A program made the position numbers and the translations under genes. The notes below the pieces were generated by a model. It saw only the letters and a list, made by a program, of their open reading frames with translations, was not told where the DNA came from and did not search any database. A stretch of DNA of 64,000 bases, taken from positions 2,311,001 through 2,375,000 of the forward strand of contig NZ_BLPI01000001.1 of assembly GCF_019649015.1 (NCBI RefSeq), in the 5' to 3' direction. The stretch is from Agarivorans litoreus. Lineage in GTDB: Bacteria; Pseudomonadota; Gammaproteobacteria; Enterobacterales; Celerinatantimonadaceae. Below are positions 36,225 through 46,013 of the stretch, piece after piece; positions within the stretch are counted from its first letter, which is position 1; every line of letters begins with the position of its first letter.

Positions 36225-37691
36225 ATGAAATATAAAGACTTGAGAGATTTCATTGATTTGTTAGAGCAACGTGGAGAGCTCAAACGAATCAGCCTAGAAG
36301 TATCTACCGAACTGGAAATGACAGAGATTTGCGACCGAACCCTAAAAGCCGGTGGTCCAGCCTTATTGTTTGAGAACGTTAAAGGCCACTCAATGCCAGT
36401 ATTAGGTAACTTGTTTGGTACCCCAGAGCGCGTAGCTTTGGGCATGGGCCAAGAGTCTGTGTCTGCCTTACGCGAAGTTGGAACTTGGTTATCTTATCTA
36501 AAAGAGCCTGAGCCGCCTAAAGGGCTAAAAGAGTTATGGGAAAAACTGCCTATATTTAAGCAAGTGCTTAATATGCCCACTAAAAAGCTACGTTCTGCGC
36601 CTTGCCAAGAAATTGTATGGAGTGGTGATGAGGTGAACTTAGACAAGTTGCCGATTCAGCACTGTTGGCCAGGTGATATAGCACCGTTGGTTACTTGGGG
36701 CTTAACTATTACCCGAGGCCCTTATAAAAAGCGCCAGAACCTAGGTATTTATCGCCAGCAAAAACTAGCTAAGAATAAGCTTATCATGCGTTGGTTATCG
36801 CACCGTGGCGGTGCTATTGATTTTCGCGAGTTCCAAGAACTCAATCCCGGAAAACCCTATCCAGTGTCGGTGGCCTTGGGCGCCGATCCCGCAACCATTC
36901 TAGGAGCCGTGACGCCAGTCCCCGATACCCTATCGGAATATGCTTTTGCCGGTTTATTGCGAGGTGGTAGAACCGAAACGGTTAAATGTATAAGTAATGA
37001 CTTAGAAGTGCCAGCCAGCGCTGAAATAGTTTTGGAAGGGTATTTAGAGCCCAATGAAACGGCGCCAGAAGGCCCTTATGGTGACCACACCGGTTACTAC
37101 AATGAAGTTGATGAGTTTCCGGTATTCACTATTACTCATATTACCATGCGTAAAGATCCTATTTACCACAGTACTTATACCGGTCGTCCGCCTGACGAAC
37201 CAGCTGTGTTGGGCGTTGCTTTGAACGAAGTTTTTGTGCCAATTTTGCAAAAGCAGTTTCCAGAGATTGTGGATTTTTACTTGCCACCAGAAGGCTGTTC
37301 TTACCGTATGGCGGTGGTCACCATTAAAAAACAATACCCGGGGCATGCTAAACGGGTGATGTTAGGGGTATGGTCTTTCTTGCGACAGTTTATGTACACC
37401 AAGTTTGTCATTGTTTGTGATGATGATATCAACGCCCGCTCTTGGCAGGATGTAATATGGGCTATTACTACCCGAATGGACCCAGCACGCGATACTACGT
37501 TGATCGATCATACCCCTATCGATTACTTAGATTTTGCATCACCAGTCTCAGGTTTAGGCTCAAAAATGGGCATGGATGCAACCAATAAATGGCCCGGTGA
37601 AACTAACCGAGAATGGGGCGAAGTAATTGAAATGGCACCAGAAGTGAAACAGCGTGTAGATAGTATATGGGAGCAATTAGGCATAGATTAA
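36225..37691 (+). CDS. ubiD: 4-hydroxy-3-polyprenylbenzoate decarboxylase
   Basis: This UbiD-family decarboxylase of 488 residues uses prenylated FMN (made by UbiX, not in the window) to remove the carboxyl group in ubiquinone synthesis. Visible family features include [16 protein letters not shown] at the start, [18 protein letters not shown] with the active-site Glu nearby and [11 protein letters not shown] at the end. Its stop overlaps the ferredoxin start as TAATG, giving translational coupling. Confidence 0.95.
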   Translation: MKYKDLRDFIDLLEQRGELKRISLEVSTELEMTEICDRTLKAGGPALLFENVKGHSMPVLGNLFGTPERVALGMGQESVSALREVGTWLSYLKEPEPPKGLKELWEKLPIFKQVLNMPTKKLRSAPCQEIVWSGDEVNLDKLPIQHCWPGDIAPLVTWGLTITRGPYKKRQNLGIYRQQKLAKNKLIMRWLSHRGGAIDFREFQELNPGKPYPVSVALGADPATILGAVTPVPDTLSEYAFAGLLRGGRTETVKCISNDLEVPASAEIVLEGYLEPNETAPEGPYGDHTGYYNEVDEFPVFTITHITMRKDPIYHSTYTGRPPDEPAVLGVALNEVFVPILQKQFPEIVDFYLPPEGCSYRMAVVTIKKQYPGHAKRVMLGVWSFLRQFMYTKFVIVCDDDINARSWQDVIWAITTRMDPARDTTLIDHTPIDYLDFASPVSGLGSKMGMDATNKWPGETNREWGEVIEMAPEVKQRVDSIWEQLGID

Positions 37692-37963
37692 TGGCCAACA
37701 AGTATCGAGTAACATTAGCGCAGCAAGTATTTAGTGTTGGGCCTCAGCAAAGTATTCTTGAAGCCGCTTTAGCGCAGGGCATTGATTGGCCACATCGATG
37801 CCGTCAAGGTGCTTGCTGTAGTTGCTTAGCCCGGTGTAAATCCGGTGAGATTATTTACCATGGAATGGCGCCAATGCTAAGTGAAGCCGAACGAGCCAAA
37901 GGTTGGTTTTTAGCTTGCTTAGCCAGTGCAAAATCAGATTTGAATATAAGTTTAGAAGGGTGA
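37691..37963 (+). CDS. Small 2Fe-2S plant-type ferredoxin between ubiD and fre
   Basis: The 90-residue protein is of the YfaE/plant-type class. Four cluster cysteines are in CRQGACCSC (C-x4-C-x2-C with one extra Cys) and FLACLA near the end. The ATG at 37691 overlaps the ubiD stop, and an in-frame ATG at 37667 inside ubiD is less likely. fre follows after 4 bases. The order ferredoxin then Fre matches, as separate genes, the two domains of fused reductases such as MmoC and AscD. It probably takes electrons from Fre, but the final acceptor is unknown. Confidence 0.88.
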   Translation: MANKYRVTLAQQVFSVGPQQSILEAALAQGIDWPHRCRQGACCSCLARCKSGEIIYHGMAPMLSEAERAKGWFLACLASAKSDLNISLEG

Positions 37964-37967
37964 AAGT

Positions 37968-38663
37968 ATGAAGCGCATTAGTTGTAAGGTTGCATCGGTC
38001 TCGCCGATTTTAGATGATATTTTTAATGTAGAATTACAACCTGAAGAGAGCCAGAGCTTTGTGGCTGGTCAGTATCTGCAAATTGTTATGGCGGAAGATG
38101 ATAAACGACCGTTTTCATTAGCCAGTTCACCCGAGCAAAGCGATGTACTAGAGTTGCATATTGGTGCCCCTGAAGGGAATCCCTATGCTAGGCAGGTAAT
38201 TGATAAATTAAAGAAAAGTGGTGAAATCGAAATTGAAATGCCATTTGGCAATGCCGGCTTTGATGAAACTAGTCAACGACCAATTCTGATTATGGTGGGC
38301 GGCACCGGTTTCTCTTATGCTAAATCGATCGTTGAACATCTTGTTGATACCGAGCAAGACCGCGAAATTTATTTGTATTGGGGCGGGCGTAACTTAGGCG
38401 GCTTATATCTGCATGAGTTGGCCTACCAATGGGACGAGTTAGATCAGCTTAAGTTTGTGCCGGTACTTGAGCAAGCAATGCCGCAATGGACGGGGAAAAA
38501 GGGCTTAGTGCATGAAGCTGTGCTAGAAGACTTCCCCGATATGAGTGGTCTAGAAGTATATATTGCTGGACGGTTTGAGATGGCAGATGTGGCCCGTACT
38601 GCGTTTACTAAGCAGGGCTTGCCGATTGAACAATTACATGGCGATGCTTACGAATTTATTTAA
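37968..38663 (+). CDS. fre: NAD(P)H-flavin reductase
   Basis: The 231-residue protein is of the ferredoxin-NADP reductase fold. The flavin-binding RPFSLAS lies at about 44-50, the nucleotide-binding GGTGFSYA at about 111-118, and the end GDAYEFI follows the family pattern. E. coli Fre sits next to ubiD and reduces free flavins. Here a ferredoxin gene is inserted between them. GAAGGG lies a few bases before the ATG. It is the last gene of the ubiD-ferredoxin-fre operon. Confidence 0.93.
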   Translation: MKRISCKVASVSPILDDIFNVELQPEESQSFVAGQYLQIVMAEDDKRPFSLASSPEQSDVLELHIGAPEGNPYARQVIDKLKKSGEIEIEMPFGNAGFDETSQRPILIMVGGTGFSYAKSIVEHLVDTEQDREIYLYWGGRNLGGLYLHELAYQWDELDQLKFVPVLEQAMPQWTGKKGLVHEAVLEDFPDMSGLEVYIAGRFEMADVARTAFTKQGLPIEQLHGDAYEFI

Positions 38664-38680
38664 GTGTTCTGTTTGAACCA

Positions 38681-38707
38681 AAAAGGCGAGCTAAGCTCGC
38701 CTTTTTT
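38681..38707. terminator. Bidirectional terminator between fre and hemY
   Basis: AAAAGGCGAGC (38681-38691) and GCTCGCCTTTT (38695-38705) form an 11-bp stem with a 3-base loop and T runs on both strands. It serves convergent fre and hemY. Confidence 0.93.
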
Positions 38708-38726
38708 CGTTTTTAGTTTTAGTGTT

Positions 38727-39896
38727 TTAAATAGCCAGTGCCTGACGGTAGTAATGAATTGCCTGCTCGGGGTCATCGAGTTGGCGGTGTACCTCGGCTA
38801 AACCTTGATAACACTCTGCACTTGGCGCTAGTTTCATGCTTTCTTCAAACAGCGCTTTTGCTTCTTCCCATTGTTGTTGTTGCAGGTGTAACTGAGCAAT
38901 TAAACGCAATAAAGCGGCATTTTCTGGGTGCTTACGACGTAAACCTAAGAGCTGTTGTAATAACGGATGTGAATCGCTGAGGTGTAACTCACCCGCAACA
39001 TCCAATAACTCACTATCAAGGTTTCGGTTAATTAGATCACCAAGTAATTGATAAGCTGCAGCATTATCGCCGGCGCTAATTAGGGCTCGGCAAGCAGCTG
39101 CAGCAATGGCCATCTGTTTTTTTTGTTTACGCGGCATACCATTCCAGTGCTGGGCTACGGCTTCAGAGCCTTGGCTATTGGCCAGTTCTAAAAACAAGCT
39201 TTTGTAGGCACTAGACAGCTGCGTTTGATAATAGTTGTTGTCGATTAAGCCAGCTTTTAGCGCTAATGGAAGTAAATCGATATAGCGTTGCCAAAGGCTA
39301 AGCTCAGGAAGAATAGTTAGTAACATGCGTTTTACTGCATCTTGCTTGAGGTTTTCATGCGGCAGTTGCTCAATACTGGTTAACGCCGCACTGTAGTTTT
39401 GTTGTTTAAGCTGCAAGCGTGCTTGAGTGATTAATACTGCGGCGTCGTTATGGGTGATGCGGGTTGCTTGCTCGAGATATTTATCACGTTTTTTGTCTTG
39501 CCCCTGCTCTTGGGCTGCTTCAGCTGCGGTTAAGTAATTTAGTGCTGGAGCATCGCTTAAATTGGCTGCTTTGCTAACTAACTTTTCCGCATTTTGATAA
39601 TCGCCACGCATCATTGCCAACATACCTTGTTGGGTATGGCTATTGGCTTTTTGCTTACGACGGTTGCCCCACCAAGTCCCACTGCGGGAGAAACCTAACC
39701 ATAACCACCGAGCGAACCATAGGCTGAATAGCAATACACAGAAGCAAATAAAGCTAAGGAATAATGCACTGGTGACCGACATTTCAATGGTGTAATTATC
39801 AAAGGCAATTAGTACGTAGCCTTTGTTGCCCGCTAATTGCGGGCCTAGCGCTAAACCCAGCGCTAGACACATTAAAAGAACGATGATTTTAACCAT
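38727..39896 (-). CDS. hemY: HemY, heme-biosynthesis-associated TPR protein
   Basis: The 389-residue protein has two N-terminal transmembrane helices (about 3-22 and 40-65). A long tetratricopeptide-like helical region fills about 90-385 (YQNAEKLVSKAANLS, WEEAKALFEESMKLAP, AECYQGLAEVHRQLDDPEQAIHYYRQAL near the end). HemY is an inner-membrane protein linked with heme synthesis whose exact role is unsettled. It is the last gene of hemCDXY and starts at the base where hemX stops. Confidence 0.93.
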   Translation of the reverse strand: MVKIIVLLMCLALGLALGPQLAGNKGYVLIAFDNYTIEMSVTSALFLSFICFCVLLFSLWFARWLWLGFSRSGTWWGNRRKQKANSHTQQGMLAMMRGDYQNAEKLVSKAANLSDAPALNYLTAAEAAQEQGQDKKRDKYLEQATRITHNDAAVLITQARLQLKQQNYSAALTSIEQLPHENLKQDAVKRMLLTILPELSLWQRYIDLLPLALKAGLIDNNYYQTQLSSAYKSLFLELANSQGSEAVAQHWNGMPRKQKKQMAIAAAACRALISAGDNAAAYQLLGDLINRNLDSELLDVAGELHLSDSHPLLQQLLGLRRKHPENAALLRLIAQLHLQQQQWEEAKALFEESMKLAPSAECYQGLAEVHRQLDDPEQAIHYYRQALAI

Positions 39897-41071
39897 TACT
39901 CAGCTCCTTCTAGGGAAGGCAATAAGCGTTGCTGGCGCTCTTTAATCGCTTGTTCGGCAGCATCTAGGCTGCTTAGTTGTTCAGGCAGTTTATCGACAAT
40001 TTCTAGTTGTTGTAGCTGCTTTAAGTCTTCAATCATTGCTTTAGCTTGGGTATTTTGAATAAAAAATTCTCCCACCCATTGTTCGGCGCGCTGCAATTTG
40101 GCTTTAAATAGTTCGCCTTGCGAGCGGAACAATGCTTGCTCGGCTTGTTGTAATTGAAGTTTTAAGTTTTCTTTTAAGTACCAAGCGTGCTTCGGTTCTA
40201 TTAGCGCTTCTACCTGGCCATCGCGGCGGCGCACTGTAATAAAGTTTTCGCTAAACTTACGCCAGCTTTTGGCTAAATTATCTTGCCAGTCGGCGCTATC
40301 AGTACTCAGTTGATTGTCTTTCTCTGCTACCGCTTCTGGCAGTTCAATTTCCGCTAGTTGTAGGTTTTCCGCTTGTTGGAATATGCCTTCTAGGCGAAAT
40401 GCAATGCCTTCTTTATCTACTCGTGGAATGCTTTTTAGTAGTTGTATATCGGCATTGATGGCGCGGCGTAGTGGCAATAAGTGTGGGTCTTCAGCGTTGT
40501 TTATACTGTTGTCGGCCTCAATGAGCAGGGCAATGGCAGTGACAGGATCTTGCTCTAACCATAATTTGTATGCAGCCAATTGCAATAAGTAATTTGCTTC
40601 GTTGAGTCGCCAATGATTAGCATCTTTAATATTCAGTAAGGCGAGTTGGCGTTCAATGGCTTTGCGGTGTTGTTCGGTTAATTCTAGTTGAGCTTGTAAA
40701 GCTGCCATTATTTGGTTATGCCCAGATATGTCTTGTGACAACTCTTTTATCTGATTGCTGTTGCTAGCTTGTGCACTGAGTAAGTTTTGCTCTTTGGCTT
40801 GTAAAGTGGTTTTTAATAATTGTAGCTGAGTATCTGCATGCTCCCTAAATTGATGCCCATGCCAATATAAACCTGAGGCAATGGATAGGCTGAGAATAAT
40901 CGCAATAATTGCCAATATCTTTGCTAGTTTGTCGCCGTTGGCGGGAGCTGATGGGGTGTTGCTAGGGAGAGGCGTAGCGGTAGCGTTGCTGGTTGTTTGT
41001 TCTTTAGCACTGCTAGAATCGCTCATGTCGGTAGCCTTTGTTTGACTATCTGATTGTTTATTTTTGGTCAT
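39896..41071 (-). CDS. hemX: HemX-like membrane protein
   Basis: The 391-residue protein has a Ser/Thr/Ala-rich cytoplasmic start (1-50), one transmembrane helix (about 53-72) and a long periplasmic coiled-coil-rich part (about 80-180; then helices to 390). It is the HemX of the hemCDXY operon, sometimes labelled uroporphyrinogen-III methyltransferase, though it has no such domain. I start at the ATG at 41069-41071, six bases after AAGGA. A first ATG two codons earlier abuts that site. It overlaps hemD by 14 bases. Confidence 0.93.
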   Translation of the reverse strand: MTKNKQSDSQTKATDMSDSSSAKEQTTSNATATPLPSNTPSAPANGDKLAKILAIIAIILSLSIASGLYWHGHQFREHADTQLQLLKTTLQAKEQNLLSAQASNSNQIKELSQDISGHNQIMAALQAQLELTEQHRKAIERQLALLNIKDANHWRLNEANYLLQLAAYKLWLEQDPVTAIALLIEADNSINNAEDPHLLPLRRAINADIQLLKSIPRVDKEGIAFRLEGIFQQAENLQLAEIELPEAVAEKDNQLSTDSADWQDNLAKSWRKFSENFITVRRRDGQVEALIEPKHAWYLKENLKLQLQQAEQALFRSQGELFKAKLQRAEQWVGEFFIQNTQAKAMIEDLKQLQQLEIVDKLPEQLSSLDAAEQAIKERQQRLLPSLEGAE

Positions 41072-41825
41072 TTTCATTCCTTGCCGATGACTGGATTCGC
41101 GCTAACACGTCGATGCAAGCCTTATCTGATGCGCCGTCGCACAAAACTGTATGCTTGAAACCTAAGCTGTTTGCATATTCAAGCAAACGCTGACTGGGTA
41201 CCAATAGCGTAGTGTTTTTTAACCACCTTAGCTGTTTTGGTTCACTCATAAGGGTAGTAAGGTGTTTCAAAATTTCACCACTTGTTGCCACAATAGTGTT
41301 GATCTGTGACTGCCATTGATCAAGTTGTTGTGAAGAATAGTGCAGTATATGGCGTTGATAACAAGTCAGATAGTTAACCTCAATGGCTTGTTTTTGTAGT
41401 TGTTCAGCGAGCCATTCTCGGCCTTGCTGCCCTCGCAGGATATGCGCCTGCTGGATGTCTTGCAATTGGGTTTCAATGAGTTCAAGCATGCCTTCGCTGT
41501 CTTGGCGCACAGGGATCTTGGCGTTTACCCCATATTGCTGCCAACACTCAGCGGTGGCTTTACCTACCGCTAAATACTGGCAGTTTTGTGGCCAACTAAG
41601 GGCGTGTTCAGCAAGATAAGATTGGCAAGCTTCAACGGCATATTGGCTAACAGCAATGATTAAGTGTTGCTGGTTAACGGTTTTAACTAGTGCTGGTAAA
41701 TCCCCGATTTGCTCACTGGCAGTTATCTTAACCATGGGCGCAGCAATGGCTTGATAGCCATTGGCGTGTAACATGCTTACGCAACGTTGATTATGCGGCT
41801 CGGGCCGCGTTACAAGTACCTGCAC
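41058..41825 (-). CDS. hemD: Uroporphyrinogen-III synthase
   Basis: The 255-residue protein has the two-domain HemD pattern: VLVTRPEPHNQ at the start, ILRGQQGREWLAEQL (about 130) and LVPSQRLLEYANSLGFK near the end. The enzyme closes and inverts hydroxymethylbilane into uroporphyrinogen III. HemD is poorly conserved in general, and the call is fixed by position between hemC and hemX. It lies 9 bases after hemC. Confidence 0.93.
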   Translation of the reverse strand: MQVLVTRPEPHNQRCVSMLHANGYQAIAAPMVKITASEQIGDLPALVKTVNQQHLIIAVSQYAVEACQSYLAEHALSWPQNCQYLAVGKATAECWQQYGVNAKIPVRQDSEGMLELIETQLQDIQQAHILRGQQGREWLAEQLQKQAIEVNYLTCYQRHILHYSSQQLDQWQSQINTIVATSGEILKHLTTLMSEPKQLRWLKNTTLLVPSQRLLEYANSLGFKHTVLCDGASDKACIDVLARIQSSARNENDQK

Positions 41826-41834
41826 CGCTACCTC

Positions 41835-42761
41835 TTACTGTTGTTGGTAAACCGCCTTAAGGATCGGTTCAGCCCCCGCATCTAACAGCTGTTCTGCAAG
41901 TTGCAAACCAAGCTGTTCCGCTTGTTGGCTGCTGCCAGTAATGTGTTTCTCTATCACGGTGGAGCCGTCAACGGCACCCACTAAACCGCGAACAAATAAT
42001 TGATCATCTTTAAGCTCTGCGTAGCAGCCAATAGGCACTTGGCAGCCGCCTTCTAAACGGCGGTTCATCGCCCGTTCAGCAGTCACTCGAGCTGCCGTTG
42101 CTGAGTGATTTAAAGGGGCAAGTAATGCAAGTAAGGCTTGGTCGTCGCTACGACACTCTATGCCTACAGCGCCTTGGCCCCCAGCAGGTAAAATTTGCTC
42201 AGGTTCGATATAGGCTTTAATGCGGTCTTGCATCTCTAGGCGCAACAAACCCGCGCTGGCTAAGATGATTGCGTCATACTCACCGGCATCTAGTTTGGCT
42301 AATCGGGTATTAACATTGCCGCGCAAATCTTTGATTTGAATATCTGGGCGTTGCGCCTTTAGTTGGCATTGACGGCGTAAGCTAGAAGTACCCACTACCG
42401 CACCTTCGGGTAAGTCTGCAAGGTTTTGGTAATTGTTGCTGACAAAGGCATCGCGTGGATCTTCGCGCTGGCAAATGCAGTGCAAGCCTAAACCTTCGGG
42501 AAATTCCATCGGCACATCCTTCATCGAATGCACTGCAATATCGGCCAAACCTTCCAACATTGCTACTTCCAGCTCTTTAATGAACAGCCCCTTACCACCA
42601 ATTTTGGCTAGAGGGGTGTCGAGTATTTTGTCGCCTTTGGTGCTCATTGGCAGAAGTTCTACTTCAATGCTTGGGTGATGACGCTCTAACTCAGCTTTCA
42701 CAAAATAGGCTTGCCACATGGCTAATGGACTTTTGCGCGTGGCAATTCTGACTTTATTCAC
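41835..42761 (-). CDS. hemC: Porphobilinogen deaminase (hydroxymethylbilane synthase)
   Basis: The enzyme of about 308 residues is close to E. coli Hem[46 protein letters not shown] and EGGCQVPIG, whose Cys carries the dipyrromethane cofactor. Two GTG starts are possible. The one at 42761 lies 9 bases after GAGG, and the one at 42767 lies 3 bases after it. I prefer the former. It is the first gene of hemCDXY, divergent from cyaA. Confidence 0.93.
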   Translation of the reverse strand: MNKVRIATRKSPLAMWQAYFVKAELERHHPSIEVELLPMSTKGDKILDTPLAKIGGKGLFIKELEVAMLEGLADIAVHSMKDVPMEFPEGLGLHCICQREDPRDAFVSNNYQNLADLPEGAVVGTSSLRRQCQLKAQRPDIQIKDLRGNVNTRLAKLDAGEYDAIILASAGLLRLEMQDRIKAYIEPEQILPAGGQGAVGIECRSDDQALLALLAPLNHSATAARVTAERAMNRRLEGGCQVPIGCYAELKDDQLFVRGLVGAVDGSTVIEKHITGSSQQAEQLGLQLAEQLLDAGAEPILKAVYQQQ

Positions 42762-42931
42762 AAACACTTACCTCTTTTATTTATCCAGAGATAGTATCAC
42801 CAGTTAGTTTATAGCCCAAGTAAGCATTATTGGCTTTAAAATAGCCAAAAGTTTGTTTTAGCTTAGGTATTTGCATAGAGAATTTGCTTAAAATATACCC
42901 ACTAAAAGTGTGCGTATCTGTTTACCACTAT

Positions 42932-42956
42932 TATACTAACTGTTAAGATGATCACA
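42932..42956 (+). promoter_or_regulatory. cyaA promoter -10 and overlapping CRP-type site
   Basis: TATACT (42932-42937) is a good -10. Directly after it, TGTTA-AGATGA-TCACA (42941-42956) matches the CRP consensus TGTGA-N6-TCACA at 9 of 10 positions. A CRP site over the transcription start would repress, as cAMP-CRP does at E. coli cyaA. No good -35 is visible. Confidence 0.6.
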
Positions 42957-43014
42957 CTTTAGTGATGTCTAAATTACATTAAATACAAACGCGTTAAAGC
43001 TAGGTAACTTAAAC

Positions 43015-45489
43015 TTGCGAGATACAATTGCCTCTCTGTTAGAGAAGGCTACCCAATTCAATCAACACCGGAAGCAGCTAGCATTGCAAACTATGCCAGC
43101 TGCTGTGCAGCAGGTATTTGAACTACTGCCTTCGATGTTGCATTACTCGCACCCTTGTATTCCTGGCTTTATTGAAGGCGATGTACCCAGCGGTGTATGC
43201 CAGTTTGCGCCAAGTGCCCGCCATGGTATTTACTTACAGCAGCACTTTTTATGTAGTCCTGAAGAACCTGAACATTGCGACATTCTTGGTTTGTATTCTA
43301 TGGGCAGTACTGCCACAGTGGGTCAAACAGAATCTAGTGATTTGGATATTTGGGTATGTCACAACACCGATTTAGCGCCCGAGCGGGTTGTTTTATTGGC
43401 AGAAAAGTGTGAGCAAATTTCCTCTTGGGCTGCCCATCAGGGCGTTGAGCTTAACTTCTTCATGGTGCAGGAGAACCAGTTTAAAACCGGTTCTATTAGC
43501 GAATTGTCGAAAGACAATTGCGGCAGTGCCCAGCACCTTCTGTTACTTGATGAGTTTTATCGCACAGCTCTACCACTAGCGGGTAAGCAGCTGGTGTGGT
43601 TTGCGGTACCTAGTGACTTAGAGCAAAGTTATGACAGTTTTGTGCAGCAGCAATTTGAGCTAGGTGTATTTAATCATGAGCAATGGCTCGATTTAGGCGG
43701 TTTAGATACCATTCCTGCTGAAGAGTATTTTGGCTCAGGTTTATGGCAGCTATATAAGGGTATTGATTCGCCCTATAAAGCGGTACTTAAAACCATGTTG
43801 ATGGAAGCCTATTCTGCAGACTATCCAAAGCCTAGCCTACTAGCGGTAGAAGCTAAGCGTTTGATGCAACAGGGCGAAGCGTTTAGTTTGGAGCAAGACG
43901 CCTACTATTTGATGCTTACTAAGGTTACCCAATACCTTGAATCTATCGAAGACTTTGCTCGCCTCGATTTAGTGCGTCGTTGTTTCTATTTGAAAAACTG
44001 TGAATGTAGCCCGCTGCCTAGTGACCTGTTGGATGTTCGCTCGCTTACTTGGCAACAGCGTTTTATTGCTAAGCTGGTTAAACAGTGGAAATGGCCACAA
44101 CAAAAAATTGAGCATTTAAATTTGCGCCGTGCTTGGAAGGTGCAAGATGTGCGGTTAGCCCACAGCGAATTACTTGATGCGCTGATGCTAAGCTATCGCA
44201 ACCTAATTCGCTTTGCTCGCCGTAACGACATTAGTGAGTCAATTAACCCAGAAGATATCGGCATTTTATCGCGTAAACTCTACGCTGCCTTTGAAAGCTT
44301 GCCTGGTAAAGTTACTCTAATTAACCCGCAGATTTCTCCCGATCTATCAGAAGCTAATCTTAGTTTTATTTATGTAGGTAAGGGGCGTAGTTGCGCCGAA
44401 GGCTGGTATTTGTATAAGCAGCCATTAACGGGCCTAGCCATTGTTGGGCAGCAACCTTTAGAGCATGCAACCTATATTTCTAAGTTATTGGCGTGGAGTT
44501 ATTTCAATCAGCTTAAAACTGACCAAACCCAGCTGAGTTTGCATACTCATCCGGGCGATTTAAATTTAGCTACGCTTAATCAATTTGCCGAAGATTTACG
44601 TCGCGCCTTTCCAGTAAACGTAGATGCAGCCAGTAACTTAGCTTTAACTCGACCTTGTGAAATTCGCCATCTTGGGGTGTTTATTAATCTTGAAAAAGAT
44701 CCCACCGCTAACTGGGGTGGCAAGGTGATTGAGTTTGATGCCATTTCTACCGATGTATTTAGTTTTGGTCGAGACTCCGATTGCCTAGTAGGTTCGGTCG
44801 ATTTGGTTTATCGCAATACTTGGAACGAAATTAGAACGCTGCATTTCTCGGGTGATAGTGCAGTGGTAGATGCGCTGACTACCATATTGGGCAAGATGCA
44901 CCGCGACGCAAATATCCCCGAACACATTGATGTATTTTGTTATAGCGAAAACCTGCCTGAGCAAATCGGGGCTAACTTTAAGCAACTACTGGTCGAGAGC
45001 ATTAAAAGCCGTTTGCAGCCTTTGGATAAACGGATAGTCAAAACTATTGTATTGGGTAGCGAGAAATACGGTTTGTTTATTGAAGACCGTGGCGTATCGG
45101 TGAAAAAGCTAGAGAATGGCGTAGAATTTTACCGCCAGCTTTCAAACAATAAATTGCAACGTTTGCCCTTGCAGTTAAATGCTGGTAATACCAAAAAAGT
45201 GCCTAATGTTGTAGAAGCGCATGCCAGTGAAGGTTTGGTTCAGTACTTCTTTGAAAACCTCACGACCGGTTTCAATATTTACATTGTAGATGAGCATAAT
45301 CGCATCGAAATGTATCAAGATTTTGAAGGCAGTAAAGAAGAATTGGTGCAGGGCATTAACCGTTTTTACACCTCTTCTCGCGAGCAATATGGTACCCGTC
45401 ATGAAGTGGTGAATTTCAATTTGCCGCAGTTTTACGACATTGTTGCTGTAGATGGTCAGTGGCAGGTTGAGTCTTACCGCAGTAGCTAA
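43015..45489 (+). CDS. cyaA: Class I adenylate cyclase
   Basis: The 824-residue protein matches enterobacterial CyaA: YSMGSTATVGQTESSDLDIWVCH (about 103-125) is the nucleotidyl-transferase active site, and LLLDEFYRTA lies at about 175. The C-terminal half is the regulatory region. It makes cAMP from ATP for CRP. The start is TTG, as in E. coli, where this rare codon limits synthesis. Only a modest AGG lies upstream, and no in-frame ATG fits. It is divergent from hemC, with a CRP-type site over its promoter. Confidence 0.95.
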   Translation: MRDTIASLLEKATQFNQHRKQLALQTMPAAVQQVFELLPSMLHYSHPCIPGFIEGDVPSGVCQFAPSARHGIYLQQHFLCSPEEPEHCDILGLYSMGSTATVGQTESSDLDIWVCHNTDLAPERVVLLAEKCEQISSWAAHQGVELNFFMVQENQFKTGSISELSKDNCGSAQHLLLLDEFYRTALPLAGKQLVWFAVPSDLEQSYDSFVQQQFELGVFNHEQWLDLGGLDTIPAEEYFGSGLWQLYKGIDSPYKAVLKTMLMEAYSADYPKPSLLAVEAKRLMQQGEAFSLEQDAYYLMLTKVTQYLESIEDFARLDLVRRCFYLKNCECSPLPSDLLDVRSLTWQQRFIAKLVKQWKWPQQKIEHLNLRRAWKVQDVRLAHSELLDALMLSYRNLIRFARRNDISESINPEDIGILSRKLYAAFESLPGKVTLINPQISPDLSEANLSFIYVGKGRSCAEGWYLYKQPLTGLAIVGQQPLEHATYISKLLAWSYFNQLKTDQTQLSLHTHPGDLNLATLNQFAEDLRRAFPVNVDAASNLALTRPCEIRHLGVFINLEKDPTANWGGKVIEFDAISTDVFSFGRDSDCLVGSVDLVYRNTWNEIRTLHFSGDSAVVDALTTILGKMHRDANIPEHIDVFCYSENLPEQIGANFKQLLVESIKSRLQPLDKRIVKTIVLGSEKYGLFIEDRGVSVKKLENGVEFYRQLSNNKLQRLPLQLNAGNTKKVPNVVEAHASEGLVQYFFENLTTGFNIYIVDEHNRIEMYQDFEGSKEELVQGINRFYTSSREQYGTRHEVVNFNLPQFYDIVAVDGQWQVESYRSS

Positions 45490-45525
45490 AGGTTTTTCTT
45501 CCTTCTTTATAAAAAGCCTAATACT

Positions 45526-45590
45526 AACTTGCCGCTATCCCTAAACCTAAACATAACAATCCTGCTGTCGTCTATGGCTAGTGGCAAGTT
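45526..45590. repeat. Long-arm inverted repeat between cyaA and cyaY
   Basis: AACTTGCCGCTA (45526-45537) and TAGTGGCAAGTT (45579-45590) pair at 11 of 12 positions (one G-T) across a 41-base loop. It lies between convergent genes. It could be a weak bidirectional terminator or a remnant of a small element. Confidence 0.4.
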
Positions 45591-45615
45591 GATCTTATTG
45601 CTGTAGCGCCTGCTA

Positions 45616-45933
45616 CTAGAAGCTCAGTTCTTCACCGCTTTGCTTGGTGATTGACTCCACCAACAGGCTCCAAAACTCGTTACCGCTTCTATTACATATC
45701 CATTGCTGTTCGGCTTCATGCCACTCAAAGTGGTAGCCGCCAAACTTAGTGGCTAACCAAAGCTGATGCAAAGGCTCTTGTTTGTTAATCACCATTTTAC
45801 TGCGGTTTTCAAACTCAAGTGTTAGCACGCCACCATTGATGTCACACTCAATATCGAAGTCGTCACTGTCCATGGTTTGCTCGATACGTTCAAAGGCATC
45901 ATCTACTAGCTGGTGATATTGGCTATCATTCAT
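45616..45933 (-). CDS. cyaY: Frataxin-like iron protein CyaY
   Basis: The 105-residue protein has the CyaY pattern: an acidic first helix ([21 protein letters not shown]), the beta core [10 protein letters not shown], and [16 protein letters not shown]. It binds iron and tunes iron-sulfur cluster assembly. I start at the ATG at 45931-45933, which aligns with E. coli CyaY. Another ATG lies three codons upstream. It is convergent with cyaA and divergent from lptM. Confidence 0.95.
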   Translation of the reverse strand: MNDSQYHQLVDDAFERIEQTMDSDDFDIECDINGGVLTLEFENRSKMVINKQEPLHQLWLATKFGGYHFEWHEAEQQWICNRSGNEFWSLLVESITKQSGEELSF

Positions 45934-46013
45934 CACAATCATCCTGTCCTATTGCTTTTCTTGCTTCGAATGCGGATTATAGAGGGCATTCAAAAAAGAA
46001 TCATGGCTTAATC

